A DNA stretch of 64,000 nucleotides from Nocardiopsis sp. CNT312 (GCF_000515115.1 NZ_KI911538.1:200803-264802), one strand, 5' to 3'. Positions 19,529 through 29,945 are shown, counted from the stretch's first letter. Program-made: numbers and translations. Notes: generated by a model from the letters alone, not told the origin.

Positions 19529-20953
19529 TCATCCCTGGCGGGGCGGGGGCGGCCGGTACCCGGTGGGTGCGGGCCGGATGTTGTGGTTGCGGTGGAAGAG
19601 GTTGTCTGGGTCGAATTCCCGCTTGACCTCGGCCAGGCGTCGGTGGTTGGCCGCTCCGCGCCCGGCCGCGACACGCTCGGAGCCCTCGTCGCCGACGAAG
19701 TTGAGGTAGACGTCGCCGGTCCGCCAGGGGGCGGTGTCCTCGCATACGTCGTGCACCCAGTCGCGGGCGCGCCGGTCGTCGGCCGCGTCCTCCCACATGG
19801 CCAGCGGGTGCACCGCCCACGCGGAGTGCCGCCACGGCACGGGGTAGTCCGTCTTCGGACGGTCCATCGCGCCACCGAACGGGAAGAGGACGTGCTGGGT
19901 CGGGGAGGGGATCGGCATCCCGTAGGCACGGGCGCAGAACCGCTCGATGAACTCGTCCGGCAGCGAGTCCATGTTCTCCACCGACCAGTAGTTGCGGTAT
20001 CCGGGCGGGTCGTCCAGGGCCTGCTGCGCCTGCGCGTAGGGCATCCCGGCGAGCATCCCGGCCGCCGGTCCCATCTGTGTCAGCGGAGCGGCCAGGTCCC
20101 GCAGCATCCGCTCATCGCCCGCACAGGGCAGGACGACCGCGCACACCAGGGTGCCCACCAGTGCGTCGGGGACGAACGGCTCCGGCTGCGCGACCAGGTA
20201 GATGACGCCGCCGCCGAGTTCGTCCGGGGCCTGTCCCATCAGGTCGCGGTACGCGCGGACCACGGCGGGACCGTCCTCGGGATGGAAGAAGAGCAGTCCG
20301 AGTGAGAAGCTCGGCAGCGGGTGCAGGCGGAAGACCAGCCGGGTGGCGACACCGAAGTTGCCGCCGCCGCCGTGCAGCGCCCAGAACAGCTCCGGGTTCT
20401 CTCCCGCCGAGGCGCGCACGCGGTCGCCCCCGGCGGTCACCAGGTCTGCTTCGAGCAGGTTGTCGCAGGCCAGACCGAACTTGCGCTCCAGCCACCCCGA
20501 CCCTCCGCCGAGCGCGAATCCGGCCACACCGGTGGTCGAGACCCGGCCGCCCGTGGTGGCCAGTCCGAACGGTGCGGTGGCCACGTCCAGGTCGCGCATG
20601 AGGGCACCCCCGCCGACCCGGGCCTCCATGGCCTCAGCATCCACCGTCACCGAACGGAGACGGCACAGGTCGATGACCAGGCCGCCGTCGGTGAGCCCCA
20701 TGCCCGCGACGCTGTGGCCGCCGCCGCGTACGGCGAGTTCCAGCCCCTCCTCGCGTGCGCACTCGACACAGCGCCGCACGTCGTCGACGGACGCGCACTG
20801 GGCGATGGCGGCGGGGCGCAGGCCGATCATGCTGTTGAAGACGGATCGGGCGTCCCCGTAACCGGTGTCTCCGGGGGTGAGTACGGGGCCGGTCAGCCCG
20901 GAGCGGAGCGCTTCGAGCGCGGGTCCCGACTTCGCCGTCGTGAGCCGGGTCAT
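19529..20953 (-). CDS. FAD-linked oxidoreductase of the berberine-bridge type
   Basis: A 474-residue protein with an N-terminal PCMH-type FAD-binding domain and a C-terminal BBE segment (NHRRLAEVKREFDPDNLFHRNHNI). RGGGHSVAGMG carries the His that is normally linked covalently to FAD. The second attachment Cys of bicovalent members is not evident. GGGGAG before ATG 20953 sets the start. Such oxidases act on sugars, alkaloids or polyketides; the gene stands alone and the substrate is unknown. Confidence 0.85.
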   Translation of the reverse strand: MTRLTTAKSGPALEALRSGLTGPVLTPGDTGYGDARSVFNSMIGLRPAAIAQCASVDDVRRCVECAREEGLELAVRGGGHSVAGMGLTDGGLVIDLCRLRSVTVDAEAMEARVGGGALMRDLDVATAPFGLATTGGRVSTTGVAGFALGGGSGWLERKFGLACDNLLEADLVTAGGDRVRASAGENPELFWALHGGGGNFGVATRLVFRLHPLPSFSLGLLFFHPEDGPAVVRAYRDLMGQAPDELGGGVIYLVAQPEPFVPDALVGTLVCAVVLPCAGDERMLRDLAAPLTQMGPAAGMLAGMPYAQAQQALDDPPGYRNYWSVENMDSLPDEFIERFCARAYGMPIPSPTQHVLFPFGGAMDRPKTDYPVPWRHSAWAVHPLAMWEDAADDRRARDWVHDVCEDTAPWRTGDVYLNFVGDEGSERVAAGRGAANHRRLAEVKREFDPDNLFHRNHNIRPAPTGYRPPPPRQG

Positions 20954-21544
20954 GGCTCTCCCCTCGCAGTGGCGGGACGGGGACGGTGCCACTCAGGGTG
21001 GGTGTGCTGCCCCTCTCCGCCTCCCCTCCAGGCTAGGCCCGGTCCCACCCGTGAGATAAGTCCATTTTGAACGAAAATTGCCGGATCATGCGTGGTCAGT
21101 GAGGCGCCGTGCGACCTCTTCCGGGATGCGCTGCCCCCGGGGCGAGCGTCGAAACGTGGGCTTCTCCCGCGGATCGAACAACGCACGAGCCGCAAGCACC
21201 GCGAGACGCCCTCTCCCGGGCGGGTCCGCTCGACACCTCGGGAGAGCCGCGGGAACGCCTGGACGGGACCGCCTTCGAGAGGGCCCGCGAGACCGCGGGC
21301 CGGGGAGCGCCTCTGGCGGAGCTCGTATCCCAGGGCCGGGGGTCGAACCCACCCGAGCGGCAGGCGGACCACCGAGCGCCTGCGCGGCAAAGGCGACGTC
21401 CGCCTGTCCAGCGACCGGATCAAGCAGATGACCAGAGGAGACGAACCGGCCGAACCCTGAGCGTGGGGCGGTGGTCGTGCCGGACCCCGCGCGTCTCGCC
21501 GAACTGACCGGGATCTCCTCCAACGCGGGGGCCGGCGAACACCG
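20954..21544. other. 591-nt gap without a convincing gene
   Basis: The first 130 bases hold an AT-richer patch near 21055-21090 that may contain the oxidase promoter. The rest is GC-rich with open frames in several registers but no ribosome-binding site, no family motif and no consistent codon pattern. A frame ending near 21460 (KGDVRLSSDRIKQMTRGDE) looks faintly like protein and may be a decayed gene. Confidence 0.4.
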
Positions 21545-22765
21545 CTAACCGAGCGCCGGGCCGCCCACGCCCCTCTCCAGGCCCAGCCAGGCGGCCATCG
21601 CGGACAGCTCCTCGACCAGCTCGGGCACGGTCTCGGCCGGGGCGTCCTCCTCCAGCGTGAGCTGCCGCGCCAGCAGTACCCCGGCGGCACGGTCCGCCTT
21701 GAGGTCCACCCGCGCCACCAGCCGGTCGCCCAGCAGGAACGGCAGCACGTAGTAGCCGTGCACCCGCTTGGCCGCGGGCACGTAGATCTCCAGCCGGTAG
21801 CGGAACCCGAACAGCTCCTCGGCGCGGCCGCGCGTCCACACTAGGGAGTCGAACGGGCTGAGCAGGGCGCGCGCCTCCACCCGGCGCGGTAGCCGGGCTC
21901 CGGAGTGCAGGTAGGCGGTCCGCTCCCAGCCCTGTACACGCACCGGGACCAGTTCCCCGGCATCCACCAGGTCGGCGACGGCACGCTTGGACGCGGCGGC
22001 CTCCAGCCGGAAGTAGTCCCGCAGGCACGGCTCGGTCGCCACCCCGTGAGCTCGGGCCGCGATCGCCACCAGCTCCCGGTGGGCCTCCTCCGGATCGGGA
22101 ACCGGAGTTCCGTGCAGCCCCGCTGGTAGGACCCGCTCGGTGAGAGCGTAGCGGCGCTCGAACTGGGCATTGCGCCCGTCGGCCATGACGTCGCCCACCC
22201 AGAACAGGTACTCCAGGCACCGCTTGACCTCGGACCAGTTCCAGCCCCAGTGCTCCTTGGTGCGGGGGGCGTCGTGGGCCATCGCGGCCTCGACCTCGCG
22301 GGCGGTGGCCGGGCCGATCCGGGCCACCTCCTCGTATACCGCCTTGATCAGCTCCGGACTCTCCCGCAGGGCGCCGTCGCGCCAGTCCCGGCCGGCGTTC
22401 GCGCGGTTGCGCTCCATCCGGAAGCGCATCAGCTGCCGGGTGGCGGGCGGCACGAGGCTGGCCTCGTGCGCCCAGCACTCCACCAGGCGGGCGGCGCTCC
22501 CGCCCGCGCGGCTGGTGACGGCCCGGTCCAGCAGGGCGGTGTCGTAGCCGCCCAGCCGGGCGAACACCGGCAGGTACTGGCTGCGGGCGAGAACGTTCAC
22601 GCTGTCGATCTGCACCATGCCCACCCTGCGCACCACCCGTGCCAGGTGGGTGAGGGTGGGCCTGCCTCCGGGGCGCGGGTCGGCGAAGCCCTGGGCGGAC
22701 AGGGCCGCCCGGCGCGCCTGGGCGAGGGAGAGACGCGCGTCGCGGCGCGGGGAGGGTTCTGCCAT
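21545..22765 (-). CDS. Winged-helix protein of the YcaQ/AlkZ DNA glycosylase superfamily
   Basis: A 406-residue protein with the tandem winged-helix HTH_42 fold. [22 protein letters not shown] near residue 50 is the catalytic-site helix region: the QxD form is that of YcaQ-type interstrand-crosslink glycosylases, whereas AlkZ self-resistance enzymes have QxQ. Later segments ([19 protein letters not shown]) are typical. It likely unhooks DNA crosslinks or removes bulky alkyl bases. It lies just downstream of the large acyl-CoA dehydrogenase on the same strand. Confidence 0.85.
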   Translation of the reverse strand: MAEPSPRRDARLSLAQARRAALSAQGFADPRPGGRPTLTHLARVVRRVGMVQIDSVNVLARSQYLPVFARLGGYDTALLDRAVTSRAGGSAARLVECWAHEASLVPPATRQLMRFRMERNRANAGRDWRDGALRESPELIKAVYEEVARIGPATAREVEAAMAHDAPRTKEHWGWNWSEVKRCLEYLFWVGDVMADGRNAQFERRYALTERVLPAGLHGTPVPDPEEAHRELVAIAARAHGVATEPCLRDYFRLEAAASKRAVADLVDAGELVPVRVQGWERTAYLHSGARLPRRVEARALLSPFDSLVWTRGRAEELFGFRYRLEIYVPAAKRVHGYYVLPFLLGDRLVARVDLKADRAAGVLLARQLTLEEDAPAETVPELVEELSAMAAWLGLERGVGGPALG

Positions 22766-22785
22766 CCGCCCACGCTAACCGCCGC

Positions 22786-24735
22786 CTACGACGCTCCGCC
22801 CATCCTCCGGTGCCGGTCCGAGACCCACGACGGGCCGGGCCCGGAGGGGCCGATGAGCGGGCCCGGCAGCGACGGGTCGATGACCCCCTCCTCCAGCCAG
22901 GTGTAGGAGTCGTCCATCAGACGGCGGGACAGCTTGCCGTCCACTTCGTCGGTGTTGGACCACAGCCCCTCGAACAGGGCGTCCGCGCGCAGCCGCGCCT
23001 GGCGGCAGAACACGTCGGCCAGTTCCAGCGGGGTGTCACCGCGCTCGCGGTGGGCGTCGGCGTCGTGGCGGGCGCGTACGATCAGCGCGCTCATCGCGAA
23101 CAGCTCCGCGCCGATGTCCACGATCCGGCTGAGGAAGCCCTGCTTGGTCTCCATCCGGCCCTGCCACCGCGACATCCCGTAGAACGTGGAACGGGCGAGC
23201 CGCCGCGACGCGCGTTCGACGTAGCGCAGGTGCGGGGCGAGCGGACCGAACTCGGCGAACGCGGACGGCCGCTGTCCGCGGCCCACGAGCAGGGTGGGCA
23301 GCCACGAGGCGTAGAATCCGCCCGCCCTGGCCAGGGCCCGCGCCTTGTCCGCGCGCTCGGTGTCCGGGTCGACGAGGTCGCCCGCCACCGACAGGTGCGC
23401 GTCCACCGCCTCACGCGCGATGAACAGGTGCATGACCTCGGTCGAGCCCTCGAAGATCCGGTTGATCCGCAGGTCGCGGAGCTGCTGCTCGGCGGGGATC
23501 CCGCGTTCGCCGCGCGCCGCCAGGGACGCGGCGGTCTCGTAGCCGCGCCCGCCGCGGATCTGGACGAGTTCGTCGGCGATGGCGTAGCCGTGCTCGGACG
23601 TCCACATTTTGGCGATCGCCGCCTCGATCCGGATGTCGGTGTGCCCGTCGTCGGCGAGCCGGGAGGAGAGTTCGAGCATGGCCTCCATGGCGTAGGTGGT
23701 GGCGGCGATGTAGGAGATCTTCTTGGCGACCTCCTCGTGTCGGCCCACCGGGCGGCCCCACTGGACGCGTTCGCGGGCCCACTCGCGGGCGATCCGGGTC
23801 GACCACTTGCCCGCGCCCACGCACAGAGCGGGCAGGGACAGCCGTCCGGTGTTGAGTGTGGACAGGGCGATCCGCAGCCCCTGGCCCTCCTCGCCGACGC
23901 GGTGGGAGGCCGGGACGCGCACTCCGTGCAGCCGGGTGAGGCCGTTCTCTATGCCGCGCAGGCCCATGAACCGGTTGCGGTGCTCCACGGTGATGCCGGG
24001 TGAGCCGCCCTCGACCACGAAGGCCGTGATGCCGCCCCGGTGCCCGGGCCGCCGGGGCACACGTGCCATGACGACCAGGAGGTCGGCGACCACGCCGTTG
24101 GTGGTCCACAGCTTGACCCCGTCGAGGACGTACCCGTCGTCGGTGGGGGTGGCGGTGGTGCGCAGACGCGCCGGATCGCTGCCGACGTCCGGTTCGGTGA
24201 GCAGGAAGGCGCTGATGTCTCCGCGGGCGCAGCGCGGCAGGAAGGCCTGTTTCTGCTCCTCGGTGCCGAACATCGAGACGGGCTGGGGGACGCCGATCGA
24301 CTGGTGCGCGGAGAGCAGGGCGCCGATCGCGGGGGACAGTGCCCCGATCATGGTCAGGGCGCGGTTGTAGTGGAGCTGTCCCAGACCGAGGCCGCCGTAC
24401 TCGACGGGGATCTTCATGCCGAACGCGCCGATCCCGCGCAGGCCGTCGACGACCTCGTCGGGGATGCGCTCGTCGCGTTCGATGCGCTGGGGGTCGATCC
24501 GCCCGCAGAGTTCACGGAGCCGCGTGAGGAAGGCGTCCCCGGCCGCCGCGGCGGTCTCGTCGGGTGCGGTGAGGGGGTGGATCAGGTCCAGGCGGAGCCG
24601 TCCCAGGTAGAGCTCCTTGGCGAAGCTCGGCCGGGTCCACTCGCTCTCACGGGCCTGTTCCGCCGTGGCGCGCGCCCGCCGCTCGTCCACGTCGGACGTG
24701 TGGGCGGGGGTGGTGCCGGATTCGGTGGTCGGCAT
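22786..24735 (-). CDS. Large acyl-CoA dehydrogenase (VLCAD/FadE-like, 649 aa)
   Basis: A 649-residue protein: an acyl-CoA dehydrogenase core of about 400 residues preceded by an 80-residue extension and followed by a C-terminal helical domain of about 160 residues, as in VLCAD and bacterial FadE enzymes. LLTEPDVGSDPA and LWTTNGVVADL are FAD-site motifs, and the catalytic Glu is kept in NRIFEGSTEVMHLFIARE. GAGGGGAT precedes ATG 24735. Its promoter lacks the AACCGAA operator of the other fatty-acid genes, so it is probably regulated differently. Confidence 0.9.
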   Translation of the reverse strand: MPTTESGTTPAHTSDVDERRARATAEQARESEWTRPSFAKELYLGRLRLDLIHPLTAPDETAAAAGDAFLTRLRELCGRIDPQRIERDERIPDEVVDGLRGIGAFGMKIPVEYGGLGLGQLHYNRALTMIGALSPAIGALLSAHQSIGVPQPVSMFGTEEQKQAFLPRCARGDISAFLLTEPDVGSDPARLRTTATPTDDGYVLDGVKLWTTNGVVADLLVVMARVPRRPGHRGGITAFVVEGGSPGITVEHRNRFMGLRGIENGLTRLHGVRVPASHRVGEEGQGLRIALSTLNTGRLSLPALCVGAGKWSTRIAREWARERVQWGRPVGRHEEVAKKISYIAATTYAMEAMLELSSRLADDGHTDIRIEAAIAKMWTSEHGYAIADELVQIRGGRGYETAASLAARGERGIPAEQQLRDLRINRIFEGSTEVMHLFIAREAVDAHLSVAGDLVDPDTERADKARALARAGGFYASWLPTLLVGRGQRPSAFAEFGPLAPHLRYVERASRRLARSTFYGMSRWQGRMETKQGFLSRIVDIGAELFAMSALIVRARHDADAHRERGDTPLELADVFCRQARLRADALFEGLWSNTDEVDGKLSRRLMDDSYTWLEEGVIDPSLPGPLIGPSGPGPSWVSDRHRRMGGAS

Positions 24736-25019
24736 GGCGGATCCCCTCGTCGAGGAAAAGGGTCACACGGGTCCGGTGGCTTCCCGTGCCCGCTCTCTTA
24801 CCCTGGGTGTTGGGATCTGACTCCCGTCGATCCGGTGTGTGACCTGTTCAGCGGCTCTTTCGGAGAAAATCTTGGCGGCGTGCGAACCCTCGGGGGGGTT
24901 GGCACGTCCAAGAAGTCGCGGCGCAAGGCGCATGTGCGCCGGGGGTCGCACGACCCTGGTGCGGAGGACGGCCGCACCAGGGTTTCCCCTCGTCCGGGGC
25001 GGGTGTCGGTGCCATGCCC

Positions 25020-25025
25020 TAGCCT
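25020..25025 (+). promoter_or_regulatory. -10 box (TAGCCT) of a leaderless xthA transcript
   Basis: TAGCCT matches the TANNNT consensus and ends 6 nt before the GTG start of the exonuclease gene. No ribosome-binding site is present, so translation from a leaderless mRNA is likely. Confidence 0.55.
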
Positions 25026-25031
25026 TGCCCT

Positions 25032-25838
25032 GTGCGTATCGCGACATGGAATGTGAACAGCGCCCGTGCCCGGGCCGAGCGGATCGGTGCGTGGCTGGAC
25101 CGCAGCGACGTCGACGTCCTCGCCGTCCAGGAGACCAAGGCCCGGGACCACCAGTTCCCCGCCTCCGTCTTCACCGACCGCGGCTACGAGGTGGCGCACT
25201 TCGGCCTCTCCCAGTGGAACGGTGTCGCGATCGCCTCCCGCGTCGGCTTGGAGGACGTCCGCAAGGGCTTCCCCGGCCAGCCCGGGTACGGGGACCCCGA
25301 GGAGGTCGAGGCGCGGGCGATCGGCGCCCTGTGCGGCGGGGTGCGGGTGTGGAGCCTGTACGTGCCCAACGGCCGCGAGGTCGACCATGCCCACTACGCC
25401 TACAAACTGCGCTGGCTGGAGGCGCTGCGCGAGACCTCAGCCGCCGACCTGGCCGCCGATCCGGACGCGCCGATCGCCCTCGTGGGCGACTTCAACATCG
25501 CGCCCCAGGACGACGACGTGTGGGACATGGCCGAGTTCGAGGGGAGGACCCATGTCACCGCACCCGAGCGGGCCGCCTTTCGCGCCTTGGTCGGCGCCGG
25601 TTTCGACGAGGTGGTCCGCGAGTACGCCCCCGGCCCGGGCGTGTACACCTACTGGGACTACAAGGCACTGTCCTTCCCCAAGCGCAAGGGCATGCGCATC
25701 GACTTCGTGCTCGCCTCCCCGGCACTGCGCGCCCGGGTCTTCGGCGCCCGCATCGACCGCGAGGAGCGCAAGGGCAAGGGGGCATCCGACCACGCCCCGG
25801 TGATCGTCGAACTGGACGGCACGGAGAGCGGAGGGTGA
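25032..25838 (+). CDS. xthA: Exodeoxyribonuclease III
   Basis: A 268-residue exonuclease-endonuclease-phosphatase fold enzyme for base-excision repair. MRIATWNVNSARAR, VQETKARD (metal-ligand Glu), SLYVPNGREVD, VGDFNIAPQDDDVWD and the terminal ASDHAPV (catalytic Asp-His) are all present. GTG 25032 appears leaderless. The ribokinase gene overlaps its stop codon, so the two are translationally coupled. Confidence 0.95.
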   Translation: MRIATWNVNSARARAERIGAWLDRSDVDVLAVQETKARDHQFPASVFTDRGYEVAHFGLSQWNGVAIASRVGLEDVRKGFPGQPGYGDPEEVEARAIGALCGGVRVWSLYVPNGREVDHAHYAYKLRWLEALRETSAADLAADPDAPIALVGDFNIAPQDDDVWDMAEFEGRTHVTAPERAAFRALVGAGFDEVVREYAPGPGVYTYWDYKALSFPKRKGMRIDFVLASPALRARVFGARIDREERKGKGASDHAPVIVELDGTESGG

Positions 25839-26734
25839 GTGCGCCGCGGATCGCCGTCTTCGGCAGTGTGAACATGGACCTGGCGGCCTACGCCGACCGG
25901 ATGCCCTCCTCCGGTGAGACCGTCACCGGCACGGAGTTCCGCCAAGCGCCCGGCGGCAAGGGCGCCAACCAGGCCGTCGCCGCCGCCCGCGCGGGCGCCC
26001 CCACCTCCTTCCTCGGCGCGGTCGGCCAGGACGCCTTCGGGGACCGCTTGCGCGACAGCCTCGTCGACAGCGGGATCGACGTGTCCGGCCTGCGTACGGT
26101 GCCCGGGCCCTCCGGGGTGGCGCACATCGCCGTGGACGGCGGCGGCGACAACCGGATCATCGTGGTCCCGGGCGCCAACGGCGAGGTGCGCGCCGCCTCG
26201 GACGGCGACGCGCACATCATCGAGGGCGCCGCGGCACTGCTGCTCCAGCTCGAACTGCCGATGGCGGCGGTCGTGTCCGCGGCGCGCACCGGTGCTGCTC
26301 TGGGCGTGCCCGTCCACCTGACCCCGGCCCCCGTCCGCGAGCTGCCCGACGCGCTCCTGGAGTGCGTGGACGTCCTGGTGCCCAACCAGCACGAGGCCGC
26401 CGCGCTCACCGGCCGCACCGAGCCGGAGGCGGCCCTGGCGGCGCTGCTGGAGCGGGTGCCGGGGGTGCTGCTCACCCTGGGCGGCGACGGTTCCCTGTTC
26501 GGGCGGCGCGGCGCCGAACCGGTGCACGTCCCGGCGCACCGGGTGCGGCCGGTGGACACCACGGCGGCCGGTGACACCTACTGCGGGTCCTTCGCCGTGG
26601 CGCGCGCGGAGGGGCGCCCGCTGGAGGAGGCCATGCGCTTCGCCGCGGCCGCGGCCGCGCTGTCGGTGCAGCGGCCGGGGGCGAGCGTGTCGATGCCGAC
26701 GCGCGCCGAGGTCGAGGCGCTCCTGGCCGGATGA
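25835..26734 (+). CDS. rbsK: Ribokinase / PfkB-family sugar kinase
   Basis: A 299-residue PfkB-fold kinase. The GGKGANQAVAAAR motif near residue 40 binds the sugar and DTTAAGDTYCGSFA near residue 238 holds the catalytic Asp and anion hole. Sequence and length fit ribokinase best. The start GTG overlaps the xthA stop (GTGA) with GGAGG just upstream. Coupling of a sugar kinase to a DNA repair nuclease could concern deoxyribose or ribose salvage, but this is inference; no ribose transporter is nearby. Confidence 0.85.
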   Translation: MSAPRIAVFGSVNMDLAAYADRMPSSGETVTGTEFRQAPGGKGANQAVAAARAGAPTSFLGAVGQDAFGDRLRDSLVDSGIDVSGLRTVPGPSGVAHIAVDGGGDNRIIVVPGANGEVRAASDGDAHIIEGAAALLLQLELPMAAVVSAARTGAALGVPVHLTPAPVRELPDALLECVDVLVPNQHEAAALTGRTEPEAALAALLERVPGVLLTLGGDGSLFGRRGAEPVHVPAHRVRPVDTTAAGDTYCGSFAVARAEGRPLEEAMRFAAAAAALSVQRPGASVSMPTRAEVEALLAG

Positions 26735-26786
26735 TCCGGGCGGAGCGCCCTGCACCGCCCGTCCGGGCGGCGCAGGGCCCCGCGCA

Positions 26787-28532
26787 CTACATGTGTTCGG
26801 GGGCCTCCACCCCGAGCAGGTCCAGCCCCTGGACCAGGACCCGCAGAGCCGTCGCGACCAGCGCCAGCCGCGACTCGCGCAGCTCGTCGGTCTCGGCGGT
26901 GAGTACCGGGCAGTGCTCGTAGAACGCCGTGAGGGCCTGGGCGAGGTCGAACAGGTACGCGCACAGCCGGTGCGGTTGGAGCAGGTCGCCGACCTGTGCC
27001 ACGGTCCCGCCGAACGCCAGGAGCTTCAGTGCCAGGTCGCGCTCGGCGGGCTCCCCGACGGTGATGGTGCCGCGCGCCTGCTCCGGGGCCAGCCCGCCCT
27101 TGCGGAAGATCGAACGGATCCGCGCCTGCGCGTACTGGAGGTAGGGTCCGGTGTTGCCGGTCAGCGCCAGCATGCGGTCGAAGTCGAACGTGTACTCGGT
27201 GTCGTGGGAGACCGACAGGTCCGCGTACTTGACCGCGCCGATGCCCACCGTCTCGGCGATCGCGGCCCGCTCCGCCCCGTCCAGGTCGGGACGGCTTTGG
27301 GCGACGACCGCCGAGGCGCGCTCCACGGCCTCCTCAAGCAGCGCCATCAGCCGGATCGACGCGCCGCTGCGGGTGCGCAGGATCTTGCCGTCGGAGCCCA
27401 GCACGTTGCCGATCTGCACGTGGACGGTCTCCACGTGCTCGGGCAGCCAGCCGGCCTCGCGTGCCGCCGCCCACACCATCGTGAAGTGCAGGGCCTGCGG
27501 GGCACCGACCACGTACACGACGCGGTCCGCCTTGAGGTCGTCCACGCGGTGGCGGACGGTGGCCAGGTCGGTGGTGGCGTAGCCGTAGCCGCCGTCGCTC
27601 TTGCGTACGATGAGCGGCACCGGTTTGTCCTCGCGGCCGGTGAACTCGTCGAGGAAGACGCACAGGGCGCCGTCGCTGACCTCGGCGATGCCCTTGGCCT
27701 CCAACTCGTCGCACACGTCGGCGAGCATGTGGTTGTAGGTGCTCTCCCCGGCCAGGTCGTCGTCGGTGAGGGTCACCCCGAGCGTGGAGTAGACCCTGTT
27801 GAAGTAGGCCCGGGACAGGTCGACCAGCTCGCGCCACAGCCGCAGGGAGTGCTCGTCGCCGCCCTGGAGCGCCACCACGCGTCGGCGGGCGCGCGCGGCG
27901 AAGTCGTCGGCCCCGGGACCGGAGGAGTCGAACTTGGCCCGCGCCGCCTGGTAGAAGGCGTTGGGGTCGGTGGTGACCAGGCGTGCCTCGTCGGAGGTCT
28001 CGCCGACCTCCAGCAGGTGCTCGATGAGCATGCCGAACGGGGTGCCCCAGTCGCCGATGTGGTTCTGGCGGACGACGTTGTGGCCCAGGAACTCCAGGGT
28101 GCGGGCCAGGGAGTCGCCGACCACGGTCGTGCGCAGGTGCCCGACGTGCATCTCCTTGGCCACGTTGGGCGCGGAGTAGTCGAGCGGGATGTTGAGCGTG
28201 TCCTGTTCGGGTACGCCCAGGCGGGGGTCGTCGAGCAGGGCGCGGGTCTGTCCGGCGATCCAGTCGTCGCGCAGGGTCAGGTTGATGAAGCCGGGCCCGC
28301 TGATCTCGACGCCGCTGCAGACGTCGGCCACGTCCAGGTGCTCCATGATCGCCGCGGACACCTCGCGCGGCTTTCGGCCCAGGCGCTTGGCCAGGGCCAG
28401 TGCGGCGTTCGCCTGGTAGTCGGCGAACTGGGACGGGCGGATGACGGGGTCGGTGCCGGCGAACTCGGGGCCGAAGGCGGCTCCGAGGGCGGACTGGACC
28501 CGTCGCGAGAGTACTTCCTGCGGGTCGGCCAT
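26787..28532 (-). CDS. argS: Arginyl-tRNA synthetase
   Basis: A 581-residue class I synthetase. The N-terminal tRNA-binding domain is followed by the HIGH-type motif APNVAKEMHVGHLR near residue 120. The C-terminal helical anticodon-binding domain carries NTGPYLQYAQARIRSI, and the protein ends with the aromatic/acidic tail DLLGVEAPEHM in which the final Met-terminal helix is normal for the enzyme. It starts 76 nt after plsX and has its own leaderless-type -10 box. Confidence 0.97.
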   Translation of the reverse strand: MADPQEVLSRRVQSALGAAFGPEFAGTDPVIRPSQFADYQANAALALAKRLGRKPREVSAAIMEHLDVADVCSGVEISGPGFINLTLRDDWIAGQTRALLDDPRLGVPEQDTLNIPLDYSAPNVAKEMHVGHLRTTVVGDSLARTLEFLGHNVVRQNHIGDWGTPFGMLIEHLLEVGETSDEARLVTTDPNAFYQAARAKFDSSGPGADDFAARARRRVVALQGGDEHSLRLWRELVDLSRAYFNRVYSTLGVTLTDDDLAGESTYNHMLADVCDELEAKGIAEVSDGALCVFLDEFTGREDKPVPLIVRKSDGGYGYATTDLATVRHRVDDLKADRVVYVVGAPQALHFTMVWAAAREAGWLPEHVETVHVQIGNVLGSDGKILRTRSGASIRLMALLEEAVERASAVVAQSRPDLDGAERAAIAETVGIGAVKYADLSVSHDTEYTFDFDRMLALTGNTGPYLQYAQARIRSIFRKGGLAPEQARGTITVGEPAERDLALKLLAFGGTVAQVGDLLQPHRLCAYLFDLAQALTAFYEHCPVLTAETDELRESRLALVATALRVLVQGLDLLGVEAPEHM

Positions 28533-28538
28533 GCCCCA

Positions 28539-28544
28539 AGCGTA
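28539..28544 (-). promoter_or_regulatory. -10 box (TACGCT) of argS
   Basis: On the minus strand TACGCT ends 6 nt before the argS ATG and there is no ribosome-binding site, which indicates a leaderless transcript independent of plsX. A GC hairpin between 28565 and 28590 may terminate plsX transcription. Confidence 0.5.
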
Positions 28545-28608
28545 CCGACAGGACCGTGCTTCCCGGCCCGGCCCGCGGGGCGGGCCGGCGTCCGCCGCGG
28601 GCCCCGGC

Positions 28609-29712
28609 TCAGCGCTCCTCGGTTTGGGCGAGCCGGTGCAGCCAGCTCGGCGGCCGGTGCTGCACGCGGCGGCGGATCCGCTCGCCGACGCGGCCCGTCG
28701 CCAGGTCGTGCGCCAACTGGCAGGCGCGTGCGACGCCCCGGGCCCGGCTGGCGCCGTGGGCGATCACCACGGTGCCGTTGAGCCCCAGGAGGGCGGCGCC
28801 GCCGTAGGTCTCGCTGTCCAGGCGGGCGCGCAGTTCGCCCAGCGCCCTGCGCTGGAGCAGCGCGCCCGCCTTGGCGCTCCACGACGACGTGAACGCCTCG
28901 CGCAGTGCCGCCATGGTGAACGCCGCGGTGCCCTCGACCGTCTTCAGGGCCACGTTCCCGGTGTGCCCGTCGGCTACCACCACGTCCACCACGCGGGACA
29001 TGAGGTCGTGGCCTTCGACGTTGCCGAGGAAGTCCAGGGACCGGGAGTCGTCGTCGGAGGCGGCTGTCAGCAGTTCCGCCGCCCGGCGGGTCAGTTTGTT
29101 GCCCTTGCCCGGTTCCGAACCGATGGTGAGCAGTCCCACACGCGGCTGCTCGACACCGAAGGCGGTCTGTGCGTAGGCGCACCCCAGGTGGGCGAACTGG
29201 ACGAGCATCTCCGGTTTGGCGTCGGCGTTGGCGCCCGCGTCCACCAGGATCGTCGGGGTCTCTCCCGTGGGAAGGGGGACGGCTAGCGCGGGGCGCAGCA
29301 CCCCCGGCTGTGTGCGCAGCCGCACTGTGGAGGTGGCCACGATGCCGCCGGTGGACCCGGCCGAGACCAGGGCGTCGGCGTCGCCGCGCCGGATCAGGCG
29401 GCAGGCGACGGCGGCGCTGGAGCGGGGCCGCCGCCAACTGGCCAGTGCTCCCTCGTGCATGGCCAGGCTGTCCTCGGAGTGCACGACGGGCACCTCCTTG
29501 AGGGCGTCCTCCCGGGCGAGGAGCTCCGCGATCTGCGACCGCCGCCCGACCAGGACGACGCGCAGGCCCAGTTCCCGCACGGCCAGCACGGCGCCCCTGA
29601 CGATCTCCTCGGGGGCGTGGTCGCCGCCCATGGCGTCCACCGCGATCATCGGCGGGACCGCGGGTGTCGGGGCGGTCGTATCGGGTGTGTCCGCGTCGGA
29701 TGTACCGCTCAA
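28609..29712 (-). CDS. plsX: Phosphate acyltransferase PlsX
   Basis: A 367-residue enzyme that converts acyl-ACP to acyl-phosphate for phosphatidic acid synthesis. VDAMGGDHAPEEIV is the family opening motif, and VSAGSTGG, LVDAGANADAKPE and LLTIGSEPGKGN are conserved. It has an extra 20-residue N-terminal Thr/Pro-rich tail. It is not flanked by rpmF, acpP or rnc as in many bacteria. Confidence 0.93.
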   Translation of the reverse strand: MSGTSDADTPDTTAPTPAVPPMIAVDAMGGDHAPEEIVRGAVLAVRELGLRVVLVGRRSQIAELLAREDALKEVPVVHSEDSLAMHEGALASWRRPRSSAAVACRLIRRGDADALVSAGSTGGIVATSTVRLRTQPGVLRPALAVPLPTGETPTILVDAGANADAKPEMLVQFAHLGCAYAQTAFGVEQPRVGLLTIGSEPGKGNKLTRRAAELLTAASDDDSRSLDFLGNVEGHDLMSRVVDVVVADGHTGNVALKTVEGTAAFTMAALREAFTSSWSAKAGALLQRRALGELRARLDSETYGGAALLGLNGTVVIAHGASRARGVARACQLAHDLATGRVGERIRRRVQHRPPSWLHRLAQTEER

Positions 29713-29945
29713 CTCGAGTGCCCTTCACGGGTGGGTGCGGTGGTCGGGTGACCGCGGACGGGCCTCCGGCCCGGCCCCGCGGTGCCTCGGAGCCCGCGGG
29801 GAACACGGGCCGACCTGGTGTGATCGGCCCCGGCCACGTTATCGGGTTCTGAGGTCTTGGTTGGGGATGTACGTAGTGGCATGCGAAGATGATGGCTGCA
29901 TGTCTGGTTCTTAGTGCCGGGCATCGTGCGTGCCGAGTACCCGAT

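Noticed and set aside
21330-21370. tRNA-like T-loop sequence (GGGTCGAACCC)
   Set aside because: No acceptor, D or anticodon stems can be formed around it.
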